Shown here: positions 16,675 through 25,074 of the stretch, in pieces
Position numbering within the stretch: the first letter of the stretch is position 1
How the letters are laid out: each line of letters begins with the position of its first letter
Assembly (NCBI GenBank): GCA_022706085.1
Contig: JAKJDF010000015.1
Location: 1-35,254, forward strand
Reading direction: 5' to 3'
DNA: 35,254 nucleotides
Source of the DNA: Candidatus Latescibacterota bacterium
GTDB lineage: Bacteria > Latescibacterota > MWCZ01
Made by a program: the position numbers and the translations under genes
Notes under the pieces: generated by a model
Told to the model about the DNA's origin: nothing
The model's database searches: none
The model's input: the letters and a program-made list of their open reading frames with translations, nothing else

Positions 16675-16704
16675 AATATATTCGAATCGCTTCCTCGAGT
16701 GCAA
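16675..16704 (-). promoter_or_regulatory. Sigma70-type promoter for purA
   Basis: Read on the minus strand: TTGCAC (16704-16699), an 18 bp spacer and TATATT (16680-16675). The -10 sits inside the 10 bp palindrome GAATATATTC at 16674-16683. Predicted initiation near 16668 gives a purA leader of about 140 bases. Confidence 0.5.
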
Positions 16705-16822
16705 CCATGCGTACGGACGCACCTGCGTGCACGCAGTCGCATGCGCCGGGTGGACGTCCGAACGCCGGTATCGCTACATTGAGGATTCCGTCACTCGTGG
16801 AACACTGCACAGAGGTCTGCCC

Positions 16823-18094
16823 GTGGAAAAGTGGCCGACGCTTGTCATCTTCGCGGCGACGTACATTGGCGTTGCTGTCGGGAGGGTACCCGGCCTGCAG
16901 ATCGACAGGACCGGGATAGCCCTGATGGGCGCTATCTGCATGGTACTCGTCGGGCAGATCACCGTCAGGGAAGCACTCGATGCAGTGGATTTTCCGACGA
17001 TCCTCCTTCTTTACGCGCTGATGGTAGTTTCAGCGCAGTTCAGGCTTGGTGGCTTCTACACCTGGGTCGCCGGACGTGTCGCGGGACTGGCAAGGAGGCC
17101 TGTGCTTCTTCTCGCTGCACTGATTTCCGTCTCAGCGGTTCTCTCCGCACTCGTTGCAAACGACATCGTCTGCCTTGCGTTTACGCCCGTCCTGTGCATC
17201 GCCCTCCAAAGAGCGGGGCTGAACCCGGTTCCGTATCTACTGGCGCTGGCGTGCGCGAGCAACATCGGATCCGCAGCAACGATCATTGGAAACCCTCAGA
17301 ACATGCTGATCGGTCAGGTCGGCCGGCTCCATTTCGACTCGTTCCTCTTCTGGTGCGCCCCGCCGTCAATAGTGGGGCTACTGGTAGTTTTTGGCGTGTG
17401 CCTTCTGTCGTTCCCGCGTGAGTTTCTCGCCGACGGTCAACGTCACGGCGCTGGCAGCCCGAATCCGCCTGAATCGCTGGAAGGACCCCCCGACTTCGGA
17501 CGGGAGCTGGATGCGCATCAGACTCTCAAAGGAATCATCATCACGATCGCCCTCATTGCGGCGTTTTTCACTTCGATCCCGCGCGAAGTCAGTGGCCTCG
17601 CCGCTGCCGCACTTCTGCTGGCGAGCCGTAAAATTCATTCCCGTGCCATCCTCGGTTTCGTGGACTGGCATCTCATTACATTGTTCTGCGCGCTTTTCAT
17701 TGTCGTCCATGGAATCGAGGCGGGTGGCTTCCCCGCCGCGGCCGTGGCTGCGCTGAAAGAGCGCGGGATACGCGTTGGCTCCCTGCCCGTGCTTGGCACG
17801 GTGGCCGTTATTCTCAGCAATCTGGTCAGCAATGTTCCCGCAGTAATGTTACTTATCGGACAGCTCCCGCAAGGAAATCCGGTCCCGTGGTACGTGCTCG
17901 CTCTCACAAGCACACTGGCCGGAAACCTCATCCTTGTGGGGAGTATTGCCAATCTCATCGTCGTGGAACAGGCGGAACAACAGGGAGTTCACGTCTCGTT
18001 TGCCGCGCATGCCAGGGTCGGCGTTCCGGTGACGCTGATCACACTGGCATTCACGTGGCTGTGGATCGGGCTTGCGCTTGGGGTAACCGGATAA
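16823..18094 (+). CDS. Ion transporter of the ArsB/NhaD/SLC13 superfamily
   Basis: A polytopic membrane protein of about 423 residues with some 10-12 hydrophobic segments. Two inverted-repeat-type signatures identify the ion-transporter superfamily: LVANDIVCLAFTP with SNIGSAATIIGNPQNM in the first half, and NLVSNVPAVMLL with GSIANLIV in the second. Members move anions (dicarboxylate, sulfate, arsenite) or exchange Na+/H+; the substrate is not readable here. I prefer the GTG start at 16823, preceded by AGAGG and followed at once by the first membrane helix. An in-frame ATG at 16727 would add 32 unconvincing residues. It is a single gene, divergent from purA and convergent with argA. No arsenic genes are nearby. 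Confidence 0.8.
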   Translation: MEKWPTLVIFAATYIGVAVGRVPGLQIDRTGIALMGAICMVLVGQITVREALDAVDFPTILLLYALMVVSAQFRLGGFYTWVAGRVAGLARRPVLLLAALISVSAVLSALVANDIVCLAFTPVLCIALQRAGLNPVPYLLALACASNIGSAATIIGNPQNMLIGQVGRLHFDSFLFWCAPPSIVGLLVVFGVCLLSFPREFLADGQRHGAGSPNPPESLEGPPDFGRELDAHQTLKGIIITIALIAAFFTSIPREVSGLAAAALLLASRKIHSRAILGFVDWHLITLFCALFIVVHGIEAGGFPAAAVAALKERGIRVGSLPVLGTVAVILSNLVSNVPAVMLLIGQLPQGNPVPWYVLALTSTLAGNLILVGSIANLIVVEQAEQQGVHVSFAAHARVGVPVTLITLAFTWLWIGLALGVTG

Positions 18095-18108
18095 CACGAG
18101 GCGGTTGC

Positions 18109-18134
18109 CCGTCGGCGGGGTCTTCGCCCGACGG
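18109..18134. terminator. Hairpin between convergent transporter and argA
   Basis: CCGTCGG at 18109-18115 pairs with CCGACGG at 18128-18134 in the 45-base gap between two convergent genes. No T-run follows on either strand. Its place suggests a shared transcription end. Confidence 0.4.
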
Positions 18135-18139
18135 CGCGC

Positions 18140-18727
18140 TTATCTGATTTTCCCCGGACTGGCCTTCGGGATGTCGACGGGGATCGCCACCGAGTCGGCG
18201 TCTCCGCCACGGCGCACGTAGGCGCTCATGACAGAACTCCACTGATGAGGGGATTCTATCTTCGGCCCGACCTCCGCAATAAGAGCGATTTCATCGCATT
18301 CCGTGAACTTCGGGCAGTTGAGGCAGTCGCTCCATACCTTGTGGGGCAGTTCGTCCTTACTCACTTCGCGAAATCCCGATTTGCGGGCGAGTCTCGCCAT
18401 GGCGCCATCCGGAAGGACAAGCATGAAAACCTGATGGACGCCAAGTTTCCGCGCGTCTTCCAGCAGGCTGTCCAAGATGGCCTTCCCGTAACCCCGGTGC
18501 TGATATCCTTCCCGAACCGCGACGGATCGGATTTCTGCAAGGTCGTACCAGAGAATGTGGAGAGCTCCGCATCCGACAACTTTGCCGTCCTCTTCCACCA
18601 CCACATAGTCTCTGAGGTTCTCATACATCCGGTTCAGTGGTCGGGGAAGCATGAGGTTGCGCTGCGCGAAGCTGTTTATGAACTGCGCCATCTCTGCGAC
18701 ATCCGATATCCGCGCTGCACGAAGCAT
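18140..18727 (-). CDS. argA: GNAT acetyltransferase, probable short-form N-acetylglutamate synthase
   Basis: A 195-residue GNAT protein. The acetyl-CoA-binding segment is IRSVAVREGYQHRGYGKAIL, and MARLARKSGFREV forms the later GNAT strands. A C-terminal KVWSDCLNCPKFTECDE stretch with three Cys is typical of the short ArgA-like enzymes that make N-acetylglutamate in organisms without the long kinase-like ArgA. The last place in an arginine operon supports this. The predicted start is ATG 18727, 9 bases after the argH stop, with GGAG inside the argH end; a GTG at 18739 overlaps the argH stop. Activity on glutamate is inferred from family and context. The C-terminal Cys cluster might bind a metal. 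Confidence 0.75.
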   Translation of the reverse strand: MLRAARISDVAEMAQFINSFAQRNLMLPRPLNRMYENLRDYVVVEEDGKVVGCGALHILWYDLAEIRSVAVREGYQHRGYGKAILDSLLEDARKLGVHQVFMLVLPDGAMARLARKSGFREVSKDELPHKVWSDCLNCPKFTECDEIALIAEVGPKIESPHQWSSVMSAYVRRGGDADSVAIPVDIPKASPGKIR

Positions 18728-18735
18728 CTTCCCGT

Positions 18736-20115
18736 TCACTCCTTCAGACTGGCCCGAGCAAGAGTCAGCTGCTGCACCACCGCGTTGCGCCCCGTGCCTC
18801 CGAAAACGTTCCTTCTGTCTGTGCTTGCAGCCGGTGAAAGCGCGGAAACATCCTCTCGCTTGAACAACGGGCTTGCCTGAGCGAACTCCTCCCACGGGAG
18901 TTCCACGAGGCTACACCCGCGCGCAATGGCCTTTGCTACCAACTCACCCACAACGCGATGTGCATCTCGAAAGGGCAGCCCCCGTCTCACAAGCACATCG
19001 GCAAGGTCGGTTGCATACATTCCCGGTTCGATTGCCGCGCGCATTCTTTCGTAGCTGAAAACTGCTGTCTCCACCACACCTTTAAGGACTCTGAGGCAGA
19101 TATCGGCCGTCTCCAGGGCGTCGAAAAGCGGCTCTTTGTCTTCCTGAAGGTCCTTGCCGTACGTGAATGCGAGGCCTTTCTGGATGGTCATAAGCGCCAT
19201 CAGGTCCCCAAATACTCGGCCTGATTTCCCCCGAATGAGTTCCAGAGAATCCGGATTCTTTTTCTGTGGCATCATGCTGCTGCCGGTTGCGTACGCATCG
19301 TCGAGCTCGACAAAACCGAACGCAGGGCTCGACCACACCACCCAGTCCTCCGCCAGCCGGCTGAGGTTCGTCATCAGGATGGCAATCGCGGAAACTGTTT
19401 CTGTCAGATGATCGCGGCTGCTGACTGCATCCATACTGTTTGGCGTGGGGCGCGCAAAACCGAGACGGCGGGCGACAAGCTCCCTGTCAATTGGAAACGC
19501 CGTCCCCGCAAGTGCTCCGGACCCGAGCGGCATTTCGTCCGCACGTCGGAGTGCATCCCTCAACCTGCCTTTGTCCCGGTCCAACATCCAGAAAAACGCC
19601 AGCAGATAATGCGCGAGCCGTACCGGTTGCGCCGGCTGGAGGTGAGTGTACCCGGGGAGGAAGGCGTCCACTTCCGCTTCCGCGCGTTTCAGGACGACGG
19701 TTTGGAGCTGTGACACGAGTTCAATCAGCGTTCCCACTCTGCTACGGAGGTACAGGCGCACATCGAGCGCGACCTGATCATTCCGACTCCTGCCCGTGTG
19801 GATTTTTCCCCCCACAGGACCGACGATCTCTATGAGTCGACGTTCGACCGCCATGTGGATGTCTTCGGTATCCGGTCCCGGGCGGTAGCTCCCGTCTGCC
19901 AGTTCCTGTCCCACCTGCTGCAGACCCAGAACGATGGCGGACCATTCCTCGCTTGTCAGGATGCCACATTGTCGGAGCGCGTCCGCCTGAGCGAGATTAC
20001 CCTCGATATCCGCTTCCCAGAGACGAATGTCGAATCCGATGGAAGCATTGAACTCTTCCATCACTTGATCGTTCGCGCGTGAAAACCGCCCGTCCCAGAG
20101 CTTCCCTGTGGTCAT
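18736..20115 (-). CDS. argH: Argininosuccinate lyase
   Basis: A 459-residue fumarase/aspartase-superfamily enzyme splitting argininosuccinate into arginine and fumarate. It opens with KLWDGRFS. HTGRSRNDQVALD, the catalytic His region GYTHLQPAQPVRLAHY, and the signature GSSMMPQKKNPDSLELIRG with its catalytic Ser loop are all intact. The length is normal. It lies 10 bases after argG and just before the GNAT gene in the operon. The ribosome-binding site is weak (AAGGGTGAG about 10 bases back), consistent with coupling to argG. Confidence 0.96.
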   Translation of the reverse strand: MTTGKLWDGRFSRANDQVMEEFNASIGFDIRLWEADIEGNLAQADALRQCGILTSEEWSAIVLGLQQVGQELADGSYRPGPDTEDIHMAVERRLIEIVGPVGGKIHTGRSRNDQVALDVRLYLRSRVGTLIELVSQLQTVVLKRAEAEVDAFLPGYTHLQPAQPVRLAHYLLAFFWMLDRDKGRLRDALRRADEMPLGSGALAGTAFPIDRELVARRLGFARPTPNSMDAVSSRDHLTETVSAIAILMTNLSRLAEDWVVWSSPAFGFVELDDAYATGSSMMPQKKNPDSLELIRGKSGRVFGDLMALMTIQKGLAFTYGKDLQEDKEPLFDALETADICLRVLKGVVETAVFSYERMRAAIEPGMYATDLADVLVRRGLPFRDAHRVVGELVAKAIARGCSLVELPWEEFAQASPLFKREDVSALSPAASTDRRNVFGGTGRNAVVQQLTLARASLKE

Positions 20116-20125
20116 CCGACGCCAC

Positions 20126-21343
20126 TCACCCTTTTCTTTGTTTCAACATTGCGATCGTTCTCTCGGGAAGAGAAAACAGCTTCAGGAACCCGGTCGCATC
20201 GCTCTGCTGATACGAAGACGCGCCAAACGTCGCAAGCGCTTCGTCGTACAGCGAGTTCTCACTCTGAACTCCCGCGACGGTGCAGCTACCCTTGTACAGC
20301 TTCATCCGCACCGTGCCATTCATGTCGCGCTGAGTCGCATCTACGAACGCATCAATCGCCTCGCGTAACGGGGTAAACCATTTGCCGTAATAGACAAGCT
20401 CCGCGTACCGTTGGGCGATGATATCCTTGTAATGCAAGGTTTCCCGATCGAGTACGAGGCTTTCCAGCTCCCGGTGCGCGGCGTAGATGATGGTTCCGCC
20501 GGGTGTTTCGTACACCCCGCGTGACTTCATTCCCACGAGCCGATTTTCCACGAGGTCACAACGGCCCACGCCGTTTGCCGCACCAAGCGCATTCAACTCA
20601 GTAAGCAGGCTCACCGAGTCCTTCCGCACACCGTTGATTCCTACGGGGACGCCGGCCTCGAACTGGATTTCCACGTACTGAGGAACATCGGGAGCCTCTT
20701 CCGGATGAACCGTAAGTACCCAGACATCTCGCGGGGGTTCCCGCCACGGATCCTCCAGTGCGCCGCCCTCGTGGGATAGGTGCCAGATATTCCGATCGCG
20801 GCTGTAGATGCTCTTTCGTGAAGCAGTAACGGGAACATTGTGGGCCGCCGCGTAATCGAGGGCGTCCTCACGAGACCTGATCTTCCAGGCAGGATCGCGC
20901 CACGCGGCGATCACTTTCAGGTCGGGAGCAAGGGCCGCATACGTAACCTCAAATCGAACCTGGTCGTTACCCTTACCGGTTGCGCCGTGTGCGAGAGCAT
21001 CCGCCCCGGTTTCCCGCGCCACCTGCACCTGCGCCTTGGCGATAATCGGGCGAGCAAACGACGTCCCGAGCAGATACTTGCGCTCGTAAATCGCGCCGGC
21101 TTTCAGTGTTGGCCAGATGTACCCCTCTATGAACTGCTGCTTCAGGTCCAGAACTACGCAGTCACTGGCTCCGCTTCGAATCGCCTTTTCCTCGATGCCG
21201 CGGAGTTCGTCTTCTCCCTGACCAAGATCCGCCACTACGGCGATGATTTCACACCCATACGTCTCTTTCAGCCAGGGTATTATGACCGACGTGTCGAGAC
21301 CACCGGAGTACGCAAGAGCCACCTTTTTTACTTCAGACGCCAT
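20126..21343 (-). CDS. argG: Argininosuccinate synthase
   Basis: A 405-residue ATP-dependent ligase joining citrulline and aspartate. The PP-loop is [12 protein letters not shown] (residues 10-21), followed by [34 protein letters not shown], the [15 protein letters not shown] block and [14 protein letters not shown] are all present. The length is typical of the short bacterial type. The ATG follows GAAAGGAAAGTGAC. It lies between argD (36 bases upstream) and argH. Confidence 0.97.
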   Translation of the reverse strand: MASEVKKVALAYSGGLDTSVIIPWLKETYGCEIIAVVADLGQGEDELRGIEEKAIRSGASDCVVLDLKQQFIEGYIWPTLKAGAIYERKYLLGTSFARPIIAKAQVQVARETGADALAHGATGKGNDQVRFEVTYAALAPDLKVIAAWRDPAWKIRSREDALDYAAAHNVPVTASRKSIYSRDRNIWHLSHEGGALEDPWREPPRDVWVLTVHPEEAPDVPQYVEIQFEAGVPVGINGVRKDSVSLLTELNALGAANGVGRCDLVENRLVGMKSRGVYETPGGTIIYAAHRELESLVLDRETLHYKDIIAQRYAELVYYGKWFTPLREAIDAFVDATQRDMNGTVRMKLYKGSCTVAGVQSENSLYDEALATFGASSYQQSDATGFLKLFSLPERTIAMLKQRKG

Positions 21344-21379
21344 GTCACTTTCCTTTCAATCACCATAGATTTCCGCATG

Positions 21380-22612
21380 TCACCGGGCCTCGAGGATATC
21401 CGCAAACACATCGGCGACGTGGTTCAGTTCCTCTTCTCCGATAACCAGGGGCGGGAGGAACCTCAACACGTTGGGACCGGCAACGCACGCGAGGATGTGC
21501 CGTTTTCTGAACTCAGCCACTATCGGCGCTGCCGGTTCGTCGAACTGAACACCCCAGATCATGCCCATCCCGCGTACCTGCCGGATAGCCGAATATTGTT
21601 CCTTGAGCGCCCGCAACCTTCCCCCAAACAACGCGGAATTGTTCCTTACCTTTTCCAGGAACTGCGGATCCGCGATTTTCCGGAAAACGACGAGGGCTAC
21701 CGCGCAGATGAGCGGCCCACCCCCGAACGTAGCGGCGTGGTCCCCGGGCTGGATCGCATCGGCCACATGTTGCTTGAGCAAAGCGGCCCCGATCGGCAAA
21801 CCACCGGCAAGCGGCTTGGCAAGCGTCAACATGTCCGGCTCCACGCCGTAATGCTCGTGGCAGAAAAGCCTTCCCGTCCGGCCCAGCCCAACCTGAACTT
21901 CGTCAAAAACAAGGAGCGCGTTGTGCGTATCACAGGCCGAGCGCACCGCCTTCAGGTATTCCTGGGTCGCCGGGTGCACCCCGCCCTCTGCCTGTACGGG
22001 TTCAAGGAAAACTGCCGCCGTGTTGTCGTTTATCTGTTCAACCGTGTGGTCAATATCGTTAAACCGGGCGAATCGGATTCCCGGAACGAGCGGTTCAAAC
22101 GGGGCCTGGTATTTCTCCTGCCCCGTAAGGCTGATAGACCCCATGGTTCTTCCATGGAAGGAACTGAACGCCGCAACCAACCCCGTCTTGTTCTCACCAA
22201 AATGCGTCCGGGCCCACCGACGCGCGAACTTGATACATGCTTCGTTCGCTTCTGTTCCTGAATTGCAGAAAAAGACCCTGTCAGCAAAGGAATGTCGAAC
22301 CAGTTCCTCTGCGAGCGATGCCGCGGGAATCGTGTAATAGAGATTCGAAACGTGGATGAGCTTCCGGCTTTGCTCGCGCAATGCCTCCAGAACATCAGCG
22401 TCCCCATAACCGAGCGCATTTACTGCCAGACCCGAAACGCAGTCAAGATAGCGTTCCCCTTCCGCGTCGACGAGGTAGACCCCTTCCCCGCGTTCGAAAA
22501 CAACGTCAGCCCTTGCGTAGTTCTGCAGGAGGAATTCCTTGCTTCTTTGAATTACCTCCCGGGAAACGCCTTCCCCCGCCTGGAAGGACCCCGACTGCGA
22601 ATTGTCATGCAC
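21380..22612 (-). CDS. argD: Acetylornithine aminotransferase
   Basis: A 410-residue class-III PLP aminotransferase converting N-acetylglutamate semialdehyde to N-acetylornithine. Motifs are FFCNSGTEANEACIKFAR, FHGRTMGSISLTG, the PLP-aspartate segment LLVFDEVQVGLGRTG and the PLP lysine in LTLAKPLAGGLPIGA. Context among argC, argB and argG makes the acetylornithine role more likely than ornithine or GABA transamination, though some ArgD proteins also serve in lysine synthesis. The start is ATG 22612 with AGGAGG about 12 bases upstream. It lies 52 bases after argB. Confidence 0.93.
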   Translation of the reverse strand: MHDNSQSGSFQAGEGVSREVIQRSKEFLLQNYARADVVFERGEGVYLVDAEGERYLDCVSGLAVNALGYGDADVLEALREQSRKLIHVSNLYYTIPAASLAEELVRHSFADRVFFCNSGTEANEACIKFARRWARTHFGENKTGLVAAFSSFHGRTMGSISLTGQEKYQAPFEPLVPGIRFARFNDIDHTVEQINDNTAAVFLEPVQAEGGVHPATQEYLKAVRSACDTHNALLVFDEVQVGLGRTGRLFCHEHYGVEPDMLTLAKPLAGGLPIGAALLKQHVADAIQPGDHAATFGGGPLICAVALVVFRKIADPQFLEKVRNNSALFGGRLRALKEQYSAIRQVRGMGMIWGVQFDEPAAPIVAEFRKRHILACVAGPNVLRFLPPLVIGEEELNHVADVFADILEAR

Positions 22613-22664
22613 TTCACCAACCTCCTGAGCATCCGCATCTGCCGTGGCGCGACAGGTGCCAGAA

Positions 22665-23432
22665 TTAATCCCTTATCACCGTTCCATGAGATCGAACACC
22701 CGCCAGGTGTTCAGAGATGGTTGCAGCACCGTCCCAGGAAAGAATGTGGACCCGGCCGACACCACGTCGAACTGCTTCCACGCACGATCGCACTTTCGGT
22801 ATCATGCCACCGGTTATCTGTCCGTTCGCAATCAACTTCTCTGCGTCAGCTCCAGTGAGGAGCGGAAGTGTACCTCCTCCTACCAGCACTCCGGGCACAT
22901 CGGTGACGAACACCAGGTCGTCCACTTTCATCGCCATCGCGATTTCGGCCGCGGCATGGTCCGCGTTCACGTTGTACGCCAACCCGTCTCCCCCTACGCT
23001 GATGGGGGACACCACAGGCAGAAACCCCGCATTCAAAACGGCAACAAGCACCGCAGGATCAACCTTCTCGATTGCACCGACGAACCCGAGCCTCCCATCA
23101 CCGTAAGGCCGCGCGCGCAAGAGAGCACCGTCCACGCCACTGATTCCGACCGCGCGGGCGCCGGCTGCTAACAGCGCACGCACCAATCGCTTGTTGACTT
23201 GCGCCGACAGCACTGCTTCGACCGTCTCCACAGCCGCGGCGTCAGTTACCCGCAGGCCGTCGACAAACATCGTCGGTTGTCCGAGCCTGTCCAGCGCGCG
23301 ATTTATGTCCTTTCCTCCTCCGTGAACGAGGATCGTCCGTCCCGCGCCGAGACGCGCGAGGTCAGACGCCAGTTCCCCGATCAGCCCGGGGGAGTCGAGT
23401 GTTGAACCACCTATTTTGATGAGCGCCAACAT
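22665..23432 (-). CDS. argB: Acetylglutamate kinase
   Basis: A 255-residue amino-acid-kinase-fold enzyme phosphorylating N-acetylglutamate. It starts directly with the nucleotide loop ALIKIGGSTL, followed by TILVHGGGKDINRAL, the substrate loop VDGLRVTD and, towards the end, DLVFVTDVPGV and ITGGMIPKV. There is no N-terminal helix extension of the kind that mediates arginine feedback inhibition in hexameric kinases, so it resembles the short, arginine-insensitive dimeric form; this is inference from length. GAGGAAAACC precedes the ATG. It lies 24 bases after argC. Confidence 0.95.
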   Translation of the reverse strand: MLALIKIGGSTLDSPGLIGELASDLARLGAGRTILVHGGGKDINRALDRLGQPTMFVDGLRVTDAAAVETVEAVLSAQVNKRLVRALLAAGARAVGISGVDGALLRARPYGDGRLGFVGAIEKVDPAVLVAVLNAGFLPVVSPISVGGDGLAYNVNADHAAAEIAMAMKVDDLVFVTDVPGVLVGGGTLPLLTGADAEKLIANGQITGGMIPKVRSCVEAVRRGVGRVHILSWDGAATISEHLAGVRSHGTVIRD

Positions 23433-23456
23433 GGTTTTCCTCGCGCTGCGCGTTTC

Positions 23457-24485
23457 TCACACCGGGAGGCCGCATCCTTCGTCGAACCCGCAGGCAATGT
23501 TCATGCACTGGAGTGCCTGCCCGTACGCGCCTTTCACCAGGTTGTCAATCGCGCACAGGATTATGGCCCTTCCGGTGTCCGGCACTACATGCACCGATAC
23601 ATCCGCGTAGTTTGTGTTCTGGACAAACGCCGTTTCGGGCAGATGAGGCAGGACGCGCACGAATCGTTCACCCGCGTACTCGCTCCGGAAAAGATCCAGA
23701 AGCTCCGACGTGCCAAGAGGTTGTGTCAGGTCCACGTACATCGTGGAGAGAATGCCCTGGTTCATGGGCGTCAGGTGCGGCGAAAACACCACGCGCACTG
23801 CCTCGCCCGCGAATTTGCTCAGCTCTTGTTCTATTTCACCGACGTGCCGGTGGGATCGGCCCACATTGTACGGCGCGATGTTCTCGTTCGTTTCCACATA
23901 ATGCGTCCGCTGGCTGAGCTTCCTTCCGGCACCAGAAACGCCCGATTTCGCGTCTACGATAATCGTGCGCGGATCGATGAGGCGGTGCTTCAGCAGCGGC
24001 GCAAGCCCGATTTGCACCGACGTGGGATAGCAGCCGGGAACAGCAACAAGTCTGGCCTCCCGAATCCGCTCACGGTGAAACTCCGGCAACCCGTACACCT
24101 TCGCCGCCAGCAGTTCCGGGGCGGTATGCTGAACCTTGTACCACGCGGCGTACGAATCGGGGGTATCCATCCTGAAATCGGCGCTCAAATCGAAAACCCT
24201 GCACCCTTTGTCCAGAAGTCGCGGCACAACTGCCATCGCCGCTTCATGGGGAAGGCAGAGGAACGCGACCTCGGTCGCCTGCTCCACTGCTTCCTCGACC
24301 GACACCATCACCCGGTCGGTCAGTCCCGCCATCCGGGGAAAGACCGCTGAAAGTCGTTCGCCCGCGTGTCGATCCGCGGAAAGAGCCGCGATATGGACGC
24401 CAGGATGGCGCAGACAAAGGCTGTAAAGTCCTGCACCGGTATACCCGGACGCACCGAAAATCGTCACAGAAACCTGTCTCTTCAT
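23457..24485 (-). CDS. argC: N-acetyl-gamma-glutamyl-phosphate reductase
   Basis: A 342-residue NADPH-dependent reductase making N-acetylglutamate semialdehyde. The N-terminal dinucleotide loop is IFGASGYTGAGL. The catalytic Cys lies in LVAVPGCYPTSVQIGLAPLL, followed by VDAKSGVSGAGRK and HRHVGEIEQEL and the later SPHLTPMNQGILSTMY. The start is ATG 24485, whose bases overlap the argR stop (ATGA), with GGAAGG just upstream, indicating translational coupling. A longer frame reaching 24596 only reads through argR. Confidence 0.95.
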   Translation of the reverse strand: MKRQVSVTIFGASGYTGAGLYSLCLRHPGVHIAALSADRHAGERLSAVFPRMAGLTDRVMVSVEEAVEQATEVAFLCLPHEAAMAVVPRLLDKGCRVFDLSADFRMDTPDSYAAWYKVQHTAPELLAAKVYGLPEFHRERIREARLVAVPGCYPTSVQIGLAPLLKHRLIDPRTIIVDAKSGVSGAGRKLSQRTHYVETNENIAPYNVGRSHRHVGEIEQELSKFAGEAVRVVFSPHLTPMNQGILSTMYVDLTQPLGTSELLDLFRSEYAGERFVRVLPHLPETAFVQNTNYADVSVHVVPDTGRAIILCAIDNLVKGAYGQALQCMNIACGFDEGCGLPV

Positions 24486-24949
24486 CCTTCCAGTACCTGC
24501 TGAAGCTGGCGAAGCACATGGTCGGCATCCGCCGGCGTACGGCACACGACAAGAACGGTGTCCTCTCCCGCAATTGTGCCCAGTATGTCGCTCCATTTCT
24601 CAGTATCCAGCGCCCAGGCAACTCCTGCCGCGTGGCCGGCCACCGTCTTCATCACAATAAGCTGTCCCGCAGCCTCCCACGAGAAGAGGAACTCCCGCAG
24701 CGCAAACTGCAAACGCCCGGCTGGGTGCTCCACTCCCCCTTCGGTCGGGAGCTGATACCGGTAACCGGAATCAGGGAGAGGCACTTTGATCAAACCCAGT
24801 TCAGCGATATCTTTGGACAGGGTTGGCTGGCTGACGGGGAATGCGCGCTCTCTCAGCGCATCCGCCAATTCAGCCTGCGTTCTGATCGTCTGCGCCCGGA
24901 TAAGACGAACGATCTCCCGCTGACGGGCAAGCTTCTGGCTTGTTTTCAT
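24482..24949 (-). CDS. argR: Arginine repressor ArgR
   Basis: A 155-residue transcription regulator. The N-terminal winged helix (residues about 1-70) has TQAELADALRERAFPVSQPTLSKDIAELGL, the usual ArgR recognition-helix region. The C-terminal oligomerisation and arginine-binding domain carries TVAGHAAGVAWALD and GTIAGEDTVLVV. It represses biosynthesis when arginine is bound. It is the first gene of the operon it most likely controls, so autoregulation is expected; AT-rich operator-like sequences lie directly upstream. The position at the head of the operon, coupled to argC by a four-base overlap, means repressor and enzymes are made together. Confidence 0.95.
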   Translation of the reverse strand: MKTSQKLARQREIVRLIRAQTIRTQAELADALRERAFPVSQPTLSKDIAELGLIKVPLPDSGYRYQLPTEGGVEHPAGRLQFALREFLFSWEAAGQLIVMKTVAGHAAGVAWALDTEKWSDILGTIAGEDTVLVVCRTPADADHVLRQLQQVLEG

Positions 24950-24961
24950 TCCCGCACCCTG

Positions 24962-25016
24962 TTAATGATATTTATTGGCGCCTTGATATTTTTATTTGTT
25001 CCACAAATTAATGATA
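24962..25016 (-). promoter_or_regulatory. ARG-box-like operator cluster upstream of argR
   Basis: An AT-rich island in otherwise GC-rich DNA holds three elements resembling the ArgR half-site pattern (TNAAT..ATT.A): TTAATGATATTTATT at 24962-24976, TTGATATTTTTATTT at 24983-24997 and AAATTAATGAT at 25005-25015. The last overlaps the predicted argR -10. Spacing of about 21 bases between sites fits binding of ArgR hexamers on one DNA face. Confidence 0.6.
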
Positions 25017-25040
25017 CGAGCCCACCTCACATGATGTCAA
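25011..25040 (-). promoter_or_regulatory. Sigma70-type promoter for the arginine operon
   Basis: Read on the minus strand: TTGACA (25040-25035), an 18 bp spacer and TATCAT (25016-25011). Transcription should start near 25004, about 55 bases before the argR ATG, so the leader lies within the operator-like cluster. Confidence 0.65.
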
Positions 25041-25074
25041 TGCGTCGCCGGGCATAATTTCGCGGAAACACCCG

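Noticed and set aside
16613-16810. Small minus-strand frame upstream of purA as a gene
   Set aside because: It overlaps the predicted purA promoter and leader, has no ribosome-binding site and no recognisable sequence.
20840-22261. 473-codon plus-strand frame opposite argG and argD
   Set aside because: It spans two real genes on the other strand and has no recognisable domains.
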